Source: Mesonia mobilis DSM 19841 (GTDB lineage Bacteria; Bacteroidota; Bacteroidia; Flavobacteriales; Flavobacteriaceae). Taken from it: DNA of 64,000 bases. Shown here piece by piece: positions 55,388 to 64,000 of the stretch (the first letter of the stretch is position 1; every line of letters starts with the position of its first letter). Under the pieces are notes generated by a model that ran no database searches, was not told the DNA's origin, and saw nothing but the letters and a program-made list of their open reading frames with translations. A program made the position numbers and the translations under genes. Location of the stretch: NCBI RefSeq assembly GCF_000423405.1, contig NZ_AUHX01000013.1, positions 1-64,000 of the forward strand, given 5' to 3'.

Positions 55388-55795
55388 ATGGCTTACAAAA
55401 TAGAAACTATTGAAAGTATTGGACCTGTAACTGCAGAAAAATTAGGAAAAGCAGAAATAACAACTACAGAAGCTTTATTAGAAAAAGCAGCTTCTAAATC
55501 TGGTCGTAAATCTGTGGCTGAGGCATCTGGTATTTCTGAAGGAAAAATTTTAGATTTTGTAAATATGGCAGATATGATGCGTATTAAAGGTATTGGCGGT
55601 GAGTTTGCAGAATTACTTAAGGCGTCTGGAGTAGATACTGTAAAAGAATTAAGAAATAGAAACGCTGAGAACTTATTCGAAAAAATGACAAGCGTTAACG
55701 AAGAAAAAAAATTAACTAGAAGAGTACCTAGTGTAAAACAACTGCAAGAATTTGTTGATATTGCCAAAGATACAGAACCTATGGTAACTTACTAA
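55388..55795 (+). CDS. helix-hairpin-helix protein, DUF4332-like
   Basis: A 135-residue protein with two helix-hairpin-helix-like segments: ETIESIGPVTAEKLGKAEITTTEALLEKAA (about 5-35) and MMRIKGIGGEFAELLKASGVDTVKELRNRN (about 62-92). This resembles DUF4332 and poly-HhH DNA/RNA-binding proteins. It follows the HerA-like gene by 37 bp and ends before a strong terminator, so it probably belongs to the same transcript. The function is unknown. Confidence 0.75.
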   Translation: MAYKIETIESIGPVTAEKLGKAEITTTEALLEKAASKSGRKSVAEASGISEGKILDFVNMADMMRIKGIGGEFAELLKASGVDTVKELRNRNAENLFEKMTSVNEEKKLTRRVPSVKQLQEFVDIAKDTEPMVTY

Positions 55796-55812
55796 GTTAA
55801 CAATTACTATAT

Positions 55813-55846
55813 AAAAAAGGTTGGCATTAATTTGCCAACCTTTTTT
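55813..55846. terminator. bidirectional intrinsic terminator
   Basis: A 14-bp stem, AAAAAAGGTTGGCA (55813-55826) with TGCCAACCTTTTTT (55833-55846), closes a 6-nt loop. It serves the HerA triad on the plus strand and the amidohydrolase on the minus strand, whose stop codon overlaps its end. Confidence 0.95.
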
Positions 55847-57518
55847 AATGTAAACTATTAGGTTTATTTTTTTTAAGCATATTTTGTTGGCTATATACTT
55901 TTTCACCATTTATATAAGTGGCTTCAACTTTGGTTTTTAAGATTTCTTCATCGGGAATAAACATAATATCGCGATCGAGAATTACAAAATCGGCAGCTTT
56001 ACCGGCTTCGATACTTCCTTTTTCATGTTCTTCAAAATTTGAATAAGCCGCCCAAATCGTCATTCCGCGTAAAGTATTTTCTCTATTCATCGCATTTTCA
56101 ATTTGAAAACCAGTTTTAGGATATCCCGAAGCATCTTTTCGAACTACCGCAGCGTAAAAAGTTAGAAACGGACTCACTTTTTCTACCGGAAAATCGGTAC
56201 CTAAAGCAACTAAACCGGCACGATTTAAAAGTTTTTTATAGGCGTAAGCATTATGAATTCGATCTCCTATTCGATCTTCTGCCCAATACATATCGCTTGT
56301 TGCGTGTGTTGGTTGAATTGACGGAATAATATTTTTATTTCCTTTGAAATAGCTAAAATCTTTTTCTTCTAAAATTTGTGCGTGTTCTACTCGCCAACGT
56401 TTATCGGTACCATTTTTTAAGATCGAATCGTAAATTTTTAAAACTACATAATTTGCAGAATCGCCGATCGCATGGGTATTTAATTGAAATTCTGAATTGC
56501 TAATTTTCCCTGCCAATTCTTTAAACTCACCAATCCCAACGACCATCGCTCCAAAATGATTTTCTTTATCTGAATATTCTTCTTTTAAAGCTGCACCGCG
56601 TGAACCTAAAGCTCCGTCGGCATAAGCCTTTACAGAACGAACGTGCAAACGATCGGTTTTTAAAATTCCTTCATTTAGAAAGTAATCAACATCGGCTTCA
56701 TTGTTTCTCACCATTGCATAAAGCTTAGTTTTTAATTTTCCTGCTTTTTGCAAACTATCGATGAGCATAATTGAAGATTTGCTTAACCCGGCATCATCGA
56801 TTGTGGTTAATCCGTATTTTAAGGTAGCTTTTTCAGCTGCTAATAAACCTTCTATTTCTTGTTTTTTGGTCGGTTGCGGAATCACTTGCCAGATCTTCGT
56901 CATCGGGTTATCGATTAATATCCCGGTAAGTGTATCGTTAATCTTTTCAATTTCGCCTCCGCTAACTTTTGTATTCTTTTTGATGTTAGCAAGATCTAAT
57001 GCTTTTTGATTGGCTAACATCGCGTGACCATCGATTCTTGTTATCGCAATCGGCGTATCAGGGAATAGTTGATCTAAAGTATCTTTTCTTGGGAATTCTT
57101 TTACCTCCCAATCGTTTTGATCCCAACCGCGACCTAAAATAAAATCGGTTTGATTTTCTTTTTGATAAGCGACAATTCTTTCAACAACCTCATCAAAGCT
57201 TTTAGTGCCTGTTAAATCTGCCGATTGCAATTGTAAACCTAGATTATAAAAATGAGCGTGTGCATCGATTAACCCGGGAATTATAGTTTTCCCTTCAGCA
57301 TCTAAAGTTTCTTTAGGCTTGTATTTCAATACCAATTGTTCTCCTTGCCCAACCGCTAAGATTTTACCGTCATCTACAATGAAGCTTTTAGCAATATCAA
57401 AATTTTTATTGACCGTATAAATCTTCGCATTCATCACCAATAGATCTACTTCTTGTTTTTCTTCACAAGAACATAAAAGTATACAGGCTAATATGAATAG
57501 GATTTTTTTCATTTTCAT
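55845..57518 (-). CDS. YtcJ-like amidohydrolase lipoprotein
   Basis: A 557-residue amidohydrolase-superfamily lipoprotein (signal peptide, CSCEE lipobox, Cys18). Metal-binding HxH lies in PGLIDAHAHFYNLG. A later block HAIGDSANYVVLKIYD and RVEHAQILEEKDFSYF, and the DFPVEKVSP aspartate, fit the amidohydrolase_3/YtcJ group. The substrate (an exported amide or imide) is unknown. It appears monocistronic: a terminator separates it from the barrel gene upstream. Confidence 0.9.
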   Translation of the reverse strand: MKMKKILFILACILLCSCEEKQEVDLLVMNAKIYTVNKNFDIAKSFIVDDGKILAVGQGEQLVLKYKPKETLDAEGKTIIPGLIDAHAHFYNLGLQLQSADLTGTKSFDEVVERIVAYQKENQTDFILGRGWDQNDWEVKEFPRKDTLDQLFPDTPIAITRIDGHAMLANQKALDLANIKKNTKVSGGEIEKINDTLTGILIDNPMTKIWQVIPQPTKKQEIEGLLAAEKATLKYGLTTIDDAGLSKSSIMLIDSLQKAGKLKTKLYAMVRNNEADVDYFLNEGILKTDRLHVRSVKAYADGALGSRGAALKEEYSDKENHFGAMVVGIGEFKELAGKISNSEFQLNTHAIGDSANYVVLKIYDSILKNGTDKRWRVEHAQILEEKDFSYFKGNKNIIPSIQPTHATSDMYWAEDRIGDRIHNAYAYKKLLNRAGLVALGTDFPVEKVSPFLTFYAAVVRKDASGYPKTGFQIENAMNRENTLRGMTIWAAYSNFEEHEKGSIEAGKAADFVILDRDIMFIPDEEILKTKVEATYINGEKVYSQQNMLKKNKPNSLH

Positions 57519-57538
57519 CTTTAATTTATCACAAAAGT

Positions 57539-57569
57539 AAAAAGCGTTTATACATGATAAACGCTTTTT
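57539..57569 (-). terminator. terminator of the TPR-barrel operon
   Basis: AAAAAGCGTTTAT (57539-57551) pairs with ATAAACGCTTTTT (57557-57569) around a 5-nt loop, with T residues on the minus strand. It ends the barrel gene transcript just upstream of the amidohydrolase. Confidence 0.92.
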
Positions 57570-57610
57570 GGTATCTATAAATTCTATTTAACTATTTTTT
57601 AATTAAACTA

Positions 57611-59365
57611 CTACCAATCAAACTGGTAACTAGCGCCGCCCATTACCTGTACGCTTTGTACAGAATAACCCATCCAACGTTGGTAATTGCCTTCAGCTAA
57701 ATTGTTTCCTCTTACAAAAAATGAAAGTTGATCGTTAAGCTTATAACCTACTCTTAGATTGGCATCTAAAAAGGCTCCTAATTCTTCTACACGTTGGGTT
57801 GCGCCACCATCTACCGGAGTTAGGTCGTAGTTGTAATAGTCTTTGCGTTCGCCTACAAAATAGAAACTTGCTCCCGCAAACCATTTTTCTGAGATTTGAT
57901 AGTCGGCCATTAAAGCTCCTTGTAGTTGTGGTAAATTCCACGCTTCTTCTTCAAATTCGTTATCGTAAGTCGAGAAACTGGCATTTACCCTTAAGTTGAA
58001 ATCTTCATTCACAGCAAACTGCAATTCACCAAATAACCTTACCGTGTTTACATTGTCATATGTAAGTCCGAATGAATTAAAATACTCATAACCTTCTTTT
58101 GGAGAAAATGGTAAGTAAGGATTGTGCGTATATAAGGCTTTGCTTTGTTCTGAAATATAGCTTCCTTTAATGTCGTAGCTAATGTTTTCAGTGAATTTTC
58201 CTTTTCCACCGATGTAAATATCGTATTGTTTATCGGTTGGAGCTATGAACAACGTTGGCGATAAAAACGGATTCTCTTGCGCAAAATTATAATAAGTATT
58301 TTGCTGCAAACCACCATCGGCTCCCGCATACACCGAAAAATATTCTCCCGCTACCTGATAATTGGCGTGAATTTTAGGATACACAAAAAAGTCATTATTA
58401 TCATTTTCACCATCCATCGAATACACCACTTGCGCTCCGGCTTCTAACGAAAGATCGCCTTGCGAATAGTTTAAACTAGGATGCGCGCCTAAGTTGAAAT
58501 AACTATACTTGATTTCTGCATCGGGATTACCGAACATTTGATCAAAGCTTCCATTCACGTAATCTGCTGAAAAATCTAAATTGATCAATTGATCACGCAC
58601 CGCAAATTCGAATTCGGGATTAATCGTTACGTGGTTTTCACCGCTGCTAAAATTATCACCAAATCTTCGGTAGTTGATTTCAGCTTTATCGAAAACACTT
58701 CTCTCTACATCGATATTTCCGCCTAAAGCTACTGCGTAATAACTATGCTGCGGATCGATACTATTGTATTCTTCATCGGTAATCGGTAAAAAGTCCGGCG
58801 CTCCATACCAATTAAAAACCTGATGTTGAAATCCGGCTTCGGCTCCCCAAGTAAAAGTACGCGCTTCTCCGCTATAATCTAAATTTAATGCTGTATCGTA
58901 ATATTTATCGTCTAACGTAGCATTTTCGATTCCGCCTTGGGAAGAATTATGCGTTAAAGCGATCCCTAATTCTTGGTTTCTGTTCACTTGTAAACCGCCG
59001 TAAAATTCGGCCATTACATTTGCATAATTTCCGAAGCCTAAAGCCGCGTAATTGTTGTATAAACTCGGTCTACCTTTGGTAACCACTCCTGCTGCTCTAC
59101 CTTTTGCCGGTGTAAATGTTGACGCTACCGGAAATGAGTAAATATCGTAATTCACCTGTTTTTTCTTCTGCTCGGTAGAATCGTTGATTTTCGGCATTTG
59201 TTTTACCTTAAACGCATCACTAACTGTTGGCGAATATGGTTTTACGATAATTAAACGTTCGGTATCGATATCGCCTTCTTCCTCATCTTCCTGACTAAAA
59301 GCGATGGTCGAAATAAATAATGCTGAAATATATAAAAGTCCTTTACTTAATGAAATGCGTTGCAT
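57611..59365 (-). CDS. plug-less TonB-receptor-like outer-membrane barrel
   Basis: A 584-residue protein with a signal peptide (about 1-24), an acidic N-terminal segment (EDEEEGDIDTERLIIVKPYSPTVSDAFKVKQMP) and then about twenty alternating beta-strands ending GGASYQFDW. The C-terminal RVGYKLNDQLSFFVRGNNLAEGNYQRWMGYSVQSVQVMGG matches the barrel end of TonB-dependent receptors, but no plug domain or TonB box is evident. It lies 31 bp downstream of the large TPR gene, so they are co-transcribed. It may act as an outer-membrane partner of the TPR protein. Confidence 0.78.
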   Translation of the reverse strand: MQRISLSKGLLYISALFISTIAFSQEDEEEGDIDTERLIIVKPYSPTVSDAFKVKQMPKINDSTEQKKKQVNYDIYSFPVASTFTPAKGRAAGVVTKGRPSLYNNYAALGFGNYANVMAEFYGGLQVNRNQELGIALTHNSSQGGIENATLDDKYYDTALNLDYSGEARTFTWGAEAGFQHQVFNWYGAPDFLPITDEEYNSIDPQHSYYAVALGGNIDVERSVFDKAEINYRRFGDNFSSGENHVTINPEFEFAVRDQLINLDFSADYVNGSFDQMFGNPDAEIKYSYFNLGAHPSLNYSQGDLSLEAGAQVVYSMDGENDNNDFFVYPKIHANYQVAGEYFSVYAGADGGLQQNTYYNFAQENPFLSPTLFIAPTDKQYDIYIGGKGKFTENISYDIKGSYISEQSKALYTHNPYLPFSPKEGYEYFNSFGLTYDNVNTVRLFGELQFAVNEDFNLRVNASFSTYDNEFEEEAWNLPQLQGALMADYQISEKWFAGASFYFVGERKDYYNYDLTPVDGGATQRVEELGAFLDANLRVGYKLNDQLSFFVRGNNLAEGNYQRWMGYSVQSVQVMGGASYQFDW

Positions 59366-59396
59366 ATAAGAAAGATTAGTTTGTTTGTTGTTGAAA

Positions 59397-62300
59397 TTAG
59401 TTTTGTTCTGCTTCTACGGAAGAATTTGTTTCTGCCTGTTCACTTTTAATTCTAGCTAATTCGGCTTTGGCTTCTTCAATTACATCAGGATAATTTTGAA
59501 AATTTTCAATTAATGCATCTAAAATGTAAGTGGCTTGGTAAGCATCATCTAAATCGTAGAAGTTTTGCCCCATTAACAATAAGCCTTTTGCTCCCCATTT
59601 TTTATAACCAGAATAATCACGAGCTAAAATTTGTGCTGCTTCGTTGGAAGCTTCAAAGCTGTCTTCTTTTCTTTTGAAATAAGCATCATAATATTGAGCT
59701 TCTGCTGCTAAACTTCCGGTGGCGATTTTCTTTACTTCTTGATAAGCGGTTTTTGCTCTTGCTTCATCTCCTGTTTTTATAGCAGAACGTGCAATAAATA
59801 CCTGCGCATCACTCTTCACGTTATTTTCGATCTTGGTGTCTTGCAATACTTTTTCAGCATACTGAACAGTGTTTTCATAATTTTCTAATTGATAATAAGC
59901 TTTCATCAAATTAGATTGTGCGAAAGTGATATTCTGCGGAAAATCTGCTTCTTGCTCTAAACGCTTTAAAACCGGGATCGCCGCTTGATAGTTTTTATTT
60001 TCTAAGTATAATTGCGATAAACGTGCTAACGCCTGCTCGGTAAACTCACTTCTCGATTGCTCAACCACATATTTATAATGCGGAATGGCTTGATCTTTTT
60101 CTTCATCTCTAAACTGTAACTGACCTAAATAGAAATGCGCCGAAAGTGCGTGTAAACCGTTAGGGAAATCGTTTAGGTATTTTTTGAATCCTTTTTTGGC
60201 AGCCGTTGTATTATTTTCGATGAATTGATTTTCTGCTGCTTCGTAAGTAGCATTATCGATATCTGAGTCTGAAACTTCAACAAAATCTAAGGTGCTTACC
60301 CAAGAAGCATATTCGTCGGTTCTGCCTAGATCTACATAAACCACACGTGCGGTTTTTACTGCTTGATTGGCTTCTTCGGTGCCAGGATAATCTTGAACTA
60401 CTTTTTTAAATTTCTGTAAAGCTTCTGCGCCTTGGTCGTTGTTGTAATAAATAAGTCCTTGCTTTAATAAAGCTTTCGATACAAAAGAACTGGAAGATTG
60501 CTCGTTGATCAATTTATTATACGACTGAATTGCTTTTTGCGTATTGCCGGTTGCCACATACGTGTTACCTAATTCGTAGTAAGCATCGTCACGGTAAATT
60601 GACTTGTTGTATTTACTCAAGAAAGCTTCTAAGTCTTCAATCTTACGATCGTTTTTATCTACAAACCCATAGCTGATCGCTTTCTGAAAATAGGCATAAT
60701 CGCTATCGATACCTTTCATGGCAATCGCATTATTGTAAGCTTCCATAGCCGACCAGTAATCGCTAGTTACAAAATAACTATCCCCTAATCTTAAATATGC
60801 ATCGTTTTTTTGCGTTTTCGGTATGTTCGACTTTTCAGCATAATTTTTAAATGCATTGATAGCAGTTGCGTAGTCCTTTCTTTTAAAATACGTATAGGCT
60901 ATATTATAGTCTATGTTTTCATATTCGGCAGTGTTTTTGGCGGCTGCCATTCCTTTAAATTCTTTATAACCGATTAACGCTTCACTGAAGTTTTCTAAGT
61001 TATAATCACATTCTGCCTTCCAATACGTTGCTTTTGCAGTAAAGGTTTGATTGTTTCGCTCGGCTAAAGATTTGTTGAATAACACTAAAGCTCCGCTATA
61101 ATTGCCGTCAATATATAATTCGGTTCCGCGGTAATAAGCTACTTTTTGGTAAACTACTTTATCGTCGTAATCGTTACTGCTTTCTAAGAGATTTAAGGCT
61201 TTTTCGTAGTTTTTTGAAGTTACGTAAGAATCGACCAATAGCTCTTCAATTTCTTCACGCTCGCGAGATTCCGGATACTTTTCGATAAATTCAGTTAACA
61301 CTTCCGGGATACTTTTATAGTTATTCCCGATTTCGTAACTCAACTTCGCATAATTTAAAGCCGCGTCTTCCTGAATTTTTTCATCAAAACCCATTTCCGA
61401 AGCATTTTTAAACGCATTTAAAGCTTCCTGTTTTTTGCCTAATTCAATATAAGATTCAGCTAAATGATAATACGCATTTTGCGCCACGTGATTTTGACCG
61501 TCGATGATTTTGTTGAATTCTGAAACGGCTTTTTGGTAATCGCCTTGCTTATAATAAGCGTAACCTAATTGGTAATAATCGGTGTTGTTCCACTTACCAC
61601 GTTTACCACGATATTCTTGTAAATATGGAATGGCTTGATCGTATTGCTCTAAGTTGAAATAACTCTCACCGATGATCTTATTTAATTCTGAACGTTCTAA
61701 GGCATTAGAATTTTCTAATTGCTCTTTCCCTAAGTTGATGGCTTCTTGAAATTTTCCTAATTTAAAATTCATATCGGCCTGAAAATAAGAAAGGTTACGA
61801 TTGTAACGGTTTTCATCTTTTACCTGATCGAACATTTCGTTTGCTTCTTCGTAATCATCACCTTCATAAGCCATAAAACCTAAGTAATATTTGGCTTGTG
61901 AACCATATTCTTTAGAATCGCGAACACGATTTAAGTACTTTTTAGCTTCGCCTTTTCTTCCGGCTTTAAAATACGCGTAACCATTGTTAAAGTAAAATTC
62001 TTGCAATTCACTTTTAGAAAGGCTGCTTTCATCAACCTCATCGAACCACTTTCTTGCGTAGTTGTATTGACCGTTTTCAAAATAATAATTCGCCACGTTG
62101 ATGTAGGCTGAATTTCTTTTGGTACTCGACGGATAATTTTGAACAAAATCTTCCATCAATTCGTCGGCATTCGATTGATTTAATCGCACGGCACAATTGG
62201 CTACATAATAAGCACAATCTGATTCTAAAGAAGTCGTTTTCGCATTCGACTTCACCTCTTTAAACAAGGTTTGTGCTGCTTTATATTGATGGTTATTGTA

Positions 62301-62420
62301 AAGATCTAAGGCTTTATTATAGTCGGCAAAATCGTTGGTATACACGGCAGATTGCTGTGAAAAACCGATAAAACTTGCGGCTATAATCATTAAAATACTA
62401 AGAAATGATTTGTAATGCAT
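59397..62420 (-). CDS. secreted multi-TPR protein
   Basis: A 1007-residue protein with a signal peptide (about 1-21, FIGFSQ) followed by roughly twenty or more tetratricopeptide-like helix pairs throughout (for example YYFENGQYNYARKWFDEV, LGYAYYKQGDYQKAVSEFNKII, LGNTYVATGNTQKAIQSYNKLI). Part resembles YbgF/BamD-type TPR sets. It is probably a periplasmic scaffold. It leads a two-gene operon with the outer-membrane barrel. A TATATTTG element (62458-62451) lies about 30 bp upstream of the ATG. Confidence 0.88.
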   Translation of the reverse strand: MHYKSFLSILMIIAASFIGFSQQSAVYTNDFADYNKALDLYNNHQYKAAQTLFKEVKSNAKTTSLESDCAYYVANCAVRLNQSNADELMEDFVQNYPSSTKRNSAYINVANYYFENGQYNYARKWFDEVDESSLSKSELQEFYFNNGYAYFKAGRKGEAKKYLNRVRDSKEYGSQAKYYLGFMAYEGDDYEEANEMFDQVKDENRYNRNLSYFQADMNFKLGKFQEAINLGKEQLENSNALERSELNKIIGESYFNLEQYDQAIPYLQEYRGKRGKWNNTDYYQLGYAYYKQGDYQKAVSEFNKIIDGQNHVAQNAYYHLAESYIELGKKQEALNAFKNASEMGFDEKIQEDAALNYAKLSYEIGNNYKSIPEVLTEFIEKYPESREREEIEELLVDSYVTSKNYEKALNLLESSNDYDDKVVYQKVAYYRGTELYIDGNYSGALVLFNKSLAERNNQTFTAKATYWKAECDYNLENFSEALIGYKEFKGMAAAKNTAEYENIDYNIAYTYFKRKDYATAINAFKNYAEKSNIPKTQKNDAYLRLGDSYFVTSDYWSAMEAYNNAIAMKGIDSDYAYFQKAISYGFVDKNDRKIEDLEAFLSKYNKSIYRDDAYYELGNTYVATGNTQKAIQSYNKLINEQSSSSFVSKALLKQGLIYYNNDQGAEALQKFKKVVQDYPGTEEANQAVKTARVVYVDLGRTDEYASWVSTLDFVEVSDSDIDNATYEAAENQFIENNTTAAKKGFKKYLNDFPNGLHALSAHFYLGQLQFRDEEKDQAIPHYKYVVEQSRSEFTEQALARLSQLYLENKNYQAAIPVLKRLEQEADFPQNITFAQSNLMKAYYQLENYENTVQYAEKVLQDTKIENNVKSDAQVFIARSAIKTGDEARAKTAYQEVKKIATGSLAAEAQYYDAYFKRKEDSFEASNEAAQILARDYSGYKKWGAKGLLLMGQNFYDLDDAYQATYILDALIENFQNYPDVIEEAKAELARIKSEQAETNSSVEAEQN

Positions 62421-62611
62421 TCAGATGAAGTTTTTTGTTAACTACAAAGTCAAATATAAATGAAACTCTATTGTTAAAACGTATAAAAAATGCTTTAATT
62501 ATGTTAATGTTAAAACAAAATTTATTACTGAAATAGGCCTCGATACTTTTTTACAGAATTTTGAGTTTTATTTTATAGAAAAATTTACCTTTAAAGCCTA
62601 AAGTACAATTT

Positions 62612-63295
62612 ATGTCTAACGCTATTCTAGAACTTCGCAATGCGGCGATTTACCAACGTGAAAATTTAATTTTATCGAATGTTGATGTCGAAATTAACAA
62701 AGGTGATTTTGTTTACCTAATTGGTAAAACCGGTACCGGTAAAAGTAGTTTTATGAAAACACTTTACGGCGATTTACCCCTTAGCGAAGGTGAAGGTAGT
62801 ATTGTAGGTTTTGATTTACGTAAGTTGAAACAAAAACAAATTCCGCATTTGCGTAGAAAACTAGGCGTGGTTTTTCAGGATTTTAAATTATTGAATGATC
62901 GTACGGTAAAAGACAATTTATTATTTGTACTTAAAGCGACCGGCTGGAAAGAGAAACGCGCGATGGAAAGCAAAATTGATGAAGTGTTGGAAAAAGTTGG
63001 GATGAAAACTAAAAATTTTAAATACCCTTATCAACTTTCGGGTGGTGAGCAGCAACGTGTTGCCATTGCCAGAGCTCTTCTTAACGATCCCGAACTTATT
63101 TTAGCCGATGAACCGACAGGAAATTTAGACCCGCAAACTTCGGTTGAAGTAATGGAAGTTCTTAAAGAGATCAATAAAAACGGACGTACTATTTTAATGG
63201 CAACTCACGATTATGCACTTTTATTGAAATACCCTTCTAAAACACTAAAATGTGACGGACAAAAAGTGTTTGAAGTGGTACAAAAGAGTGCTTAA
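62612..63295 (+). CDS. ftsE: cell division ATP-binding protein FtsE
   Basis: A 227-residue ABC ATPase. Walker A is GKTGTGKS (38-45), the Q-loop is VVFQDFKLL, the signature is LSGGEQQ (142-148) and Walker B is LILADE (162-167) with the H-loop in MATHD. The FtsE-type LLND.TV..N motif is present. FtsE powers FtsX to activate peptidoglycan hydrolases at the division site. No ftsX is adjacent: the next gene is a capsule-type protein, and ftsX is presumably elsewhere. Other LolD-like ABC ATPases are the main alternative. Confidence 0.88.
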   Translation: MSNAILELRNAAIYQRENLILSNVDVEINKGDFVYLIGKTGTGKSSFMKTLYGDLPLSEGEGSIVGFDLRKLKQKQIPHLRRKLGVVFQDFKLLNDRTVKDNLLFVLKATGWKEKRAMESKIDEVLEKVGMKTKNFKYPYQLSGGEQQRVAIARALLNDPELILADEPTGNLDPQTSVEVMEVLKEINKNGRTILMATHDYALLLKYPSKTLKCDGQKVFEVVQKSA

Positions 63296-63306
63296 GAAGT
63301 CTGCTT

Positions 63307-64000
63307 ATGAAAGTGGTTTGTATTGGTTATTACGATAAGTTTGCTCGATTTTTTATCGGAATAAAAAAACAATTAACCACTAAGCATCCTCAGGTACAAT
63401 TCAGCATTTTAAATATTTATTTTAGTGGTTATTTTTATGCTTTACTAAGGTTTATTCCTTCCTCATTTATTAGTTATCGAGCTTTAACAAAGAGTTTTCT
63501 TCAGCGAAAAAAGTACAAGAAAATTCTTAGTGAATATTCAAGTTACAAAGGTTTTTCTATTGAAGAGCTTACCCAAAATTATTACCGTCAAAACAATAAA
63601 ACCGCTATACAATTACAAGCGCTTGCTTATATTGATCTGTTAGAAAAAAAAATAAAAAATATTGATTACCTCTTGTTGATCGGTGATTTAAGACTTCCGT
63701 TTGAGATCGCCAGAAAGTTCGCTCAACAAAATAATATTTCAGCTTATTATATAGAGCAAGGTCCTTATCAAACTACTTTTTTTGATCAAAAAGGGGTCAA
63801 TGCAAATGCTTCTGTTAGATTTTTCAACTCAAGTGATGAAACCAATTTAGTTGAAAAGAAAGAGTTTATTCAAGATTTTATTCAACGTAAAAAAAATCGA
63901 AAATATAATCGTTCTCCTATTTACAGAGGTATTGATTATCTTTTAGAAGCTTTGTTGAACAAAACTCCTTTTTTGCCGCCAGATCTAAAAATTGATTATT
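63307..64000 (+). CDS. capsule-polysaccharide-synthesis-like protein (partial)
   Basis: A reading frame open from the ATG at 63307 to the window edge (231 codons so far), not closed by a stop. The segment YLLLIGDLRLPFEIARKFAQQNNISAYYIEQGPYQTTFFDQKGVNANASVRF resembles the conserved middle of Capsule_synth (KpsS/LipB-like, beta-Kdo transferase type) proteins, in which the E-G-P and D-x-x-G-V-N motifs are typical. It starts 11 bp after ftsE. It probably modifies a surface glycan; the exact donor and acceptor cannot be read. Confidence 0.6.
   Translation, partial: MKVVCIGYYDKFARFFIGIKKQLTTKHPQVQFSILNIYFSGYFYALLRFIPSSFISYRALTKSFLQRKKYKKILSEYSSYKGFSIEELTQNYYRQNNKTAIQLQALAYIDLLEKKIKNIDYLLLIGDLRLPFEIARKFAQQNNISAYYIEQGPYQTTFFDQKGVNANASVRFFNSSDETNLVEKKEFIQDFIQRKKNRKYNRSPIYRGIDYLLEALLNKTPFLPPDLKIDY

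Noticed and set aside
53353-55795. The HerA-like gene as a Sir2-HerA or similar antiphage system
   Set aside because: No SIR2, DUF4297 or nuclease gene is adjacent. The neighbours are small helical and HhH proteins, so no known defence type fits.

Overview
The window is chromosomal DNA from a member of the Bacteroidota, most likely a marine-type Flavobacteriaceae. Evidence: the partial 16S 5' end, the AT-rich sequence, promoters of the TTG-N19-21-TAnnTTTG type, a type IX secretion (T9SS) adhesin with a gliding-motility type C-terminal domain next to PorP/SprF and OmpA-like genes, and a strong Shine-Dalgarno on rpsU while most other genes lack one. I cannot name the genus.

Layout. 1-890: 5' end of a 16S gene leaving the window on the minus strand, its leader, and three tandem stable-RNA promoters. 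891-7308: mostly plus-strand housekeeping genes (DoxX-like protein, AlkB, STAS/SEC14-like protein, TIGR03643-like protein, S1/P1 nuclease, hydrolases, DUF819 transporter, DUF4369 lipoprotein), closed by a bidirectional terminator. 7370-21902: a long minus-strand run. It starts with a giant 26-repeat secreted adhesin, then PorP/SprF and OmpA/SPOR-like proteins, and continues into idi, queD, bcp, manA and a small conserved gene. 22134-24115: prfC and a DUF3467 gene, convergent. 24169-37515: the information-processing block, read on the minus strand as promoter, tRNA-Thr, tRNA-Tyr, tRNA-Gly, tRNA-Thr, tuf, tRNA-Trp, secE, nusG, rplK, rplA, rplJ, rplL, rpoB, rpoC. Upstream of it are rpsU, xerC and hpf. 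39123-49405: minus-strand metabolic and envelope genes (acyl-CoA dehydrogenase, HhH protein, an unusual AGCS symporter fusion, K+ channel, PspC, DUF2851, SGNH lipoprotein, cysteine synthase family, LolC/E-like permease). 49411-57518: NamZ-like lipoprotein, a secreted protein plus beta-barrel pair, YkgJ protein, methyltransferase, a three-gene unit around a HerA/DUF853 ATPase, and an amidohydrolase. 57611-64000: a TPR protein plus outer-membrane barrel operon, ftsE, and a truncated capsule-synthesis-like gene.

How genes fit together. The adhesin, PorP/SprF and OmpA genes form a T9SS type-B cargo/partner module like the spr loci of gliding flavobacteria. The tRNA-tuf-secE-nusG-ribosomal protein-rpoBC block is the classical translation/transcription operon, with several hairpins between genes that probably tune relative expression. 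rpsU carries the near-perfect Shine-Dalgarno expected of the known bS21 autoregulation in flavobacteria.

I see no CRISPR array, prophage, insertion sequence or recognisable defence island. The most unusual items are the adhesin and its higher-order repeat, the SprB-like/lipoyl-like/AGCS fusion, the promoter that reads straight into a terminator-like hairpin ahead of the tRNA-tuf operon, the shared architecture of the stable-RNA promoters, and the HerA-centred triad.
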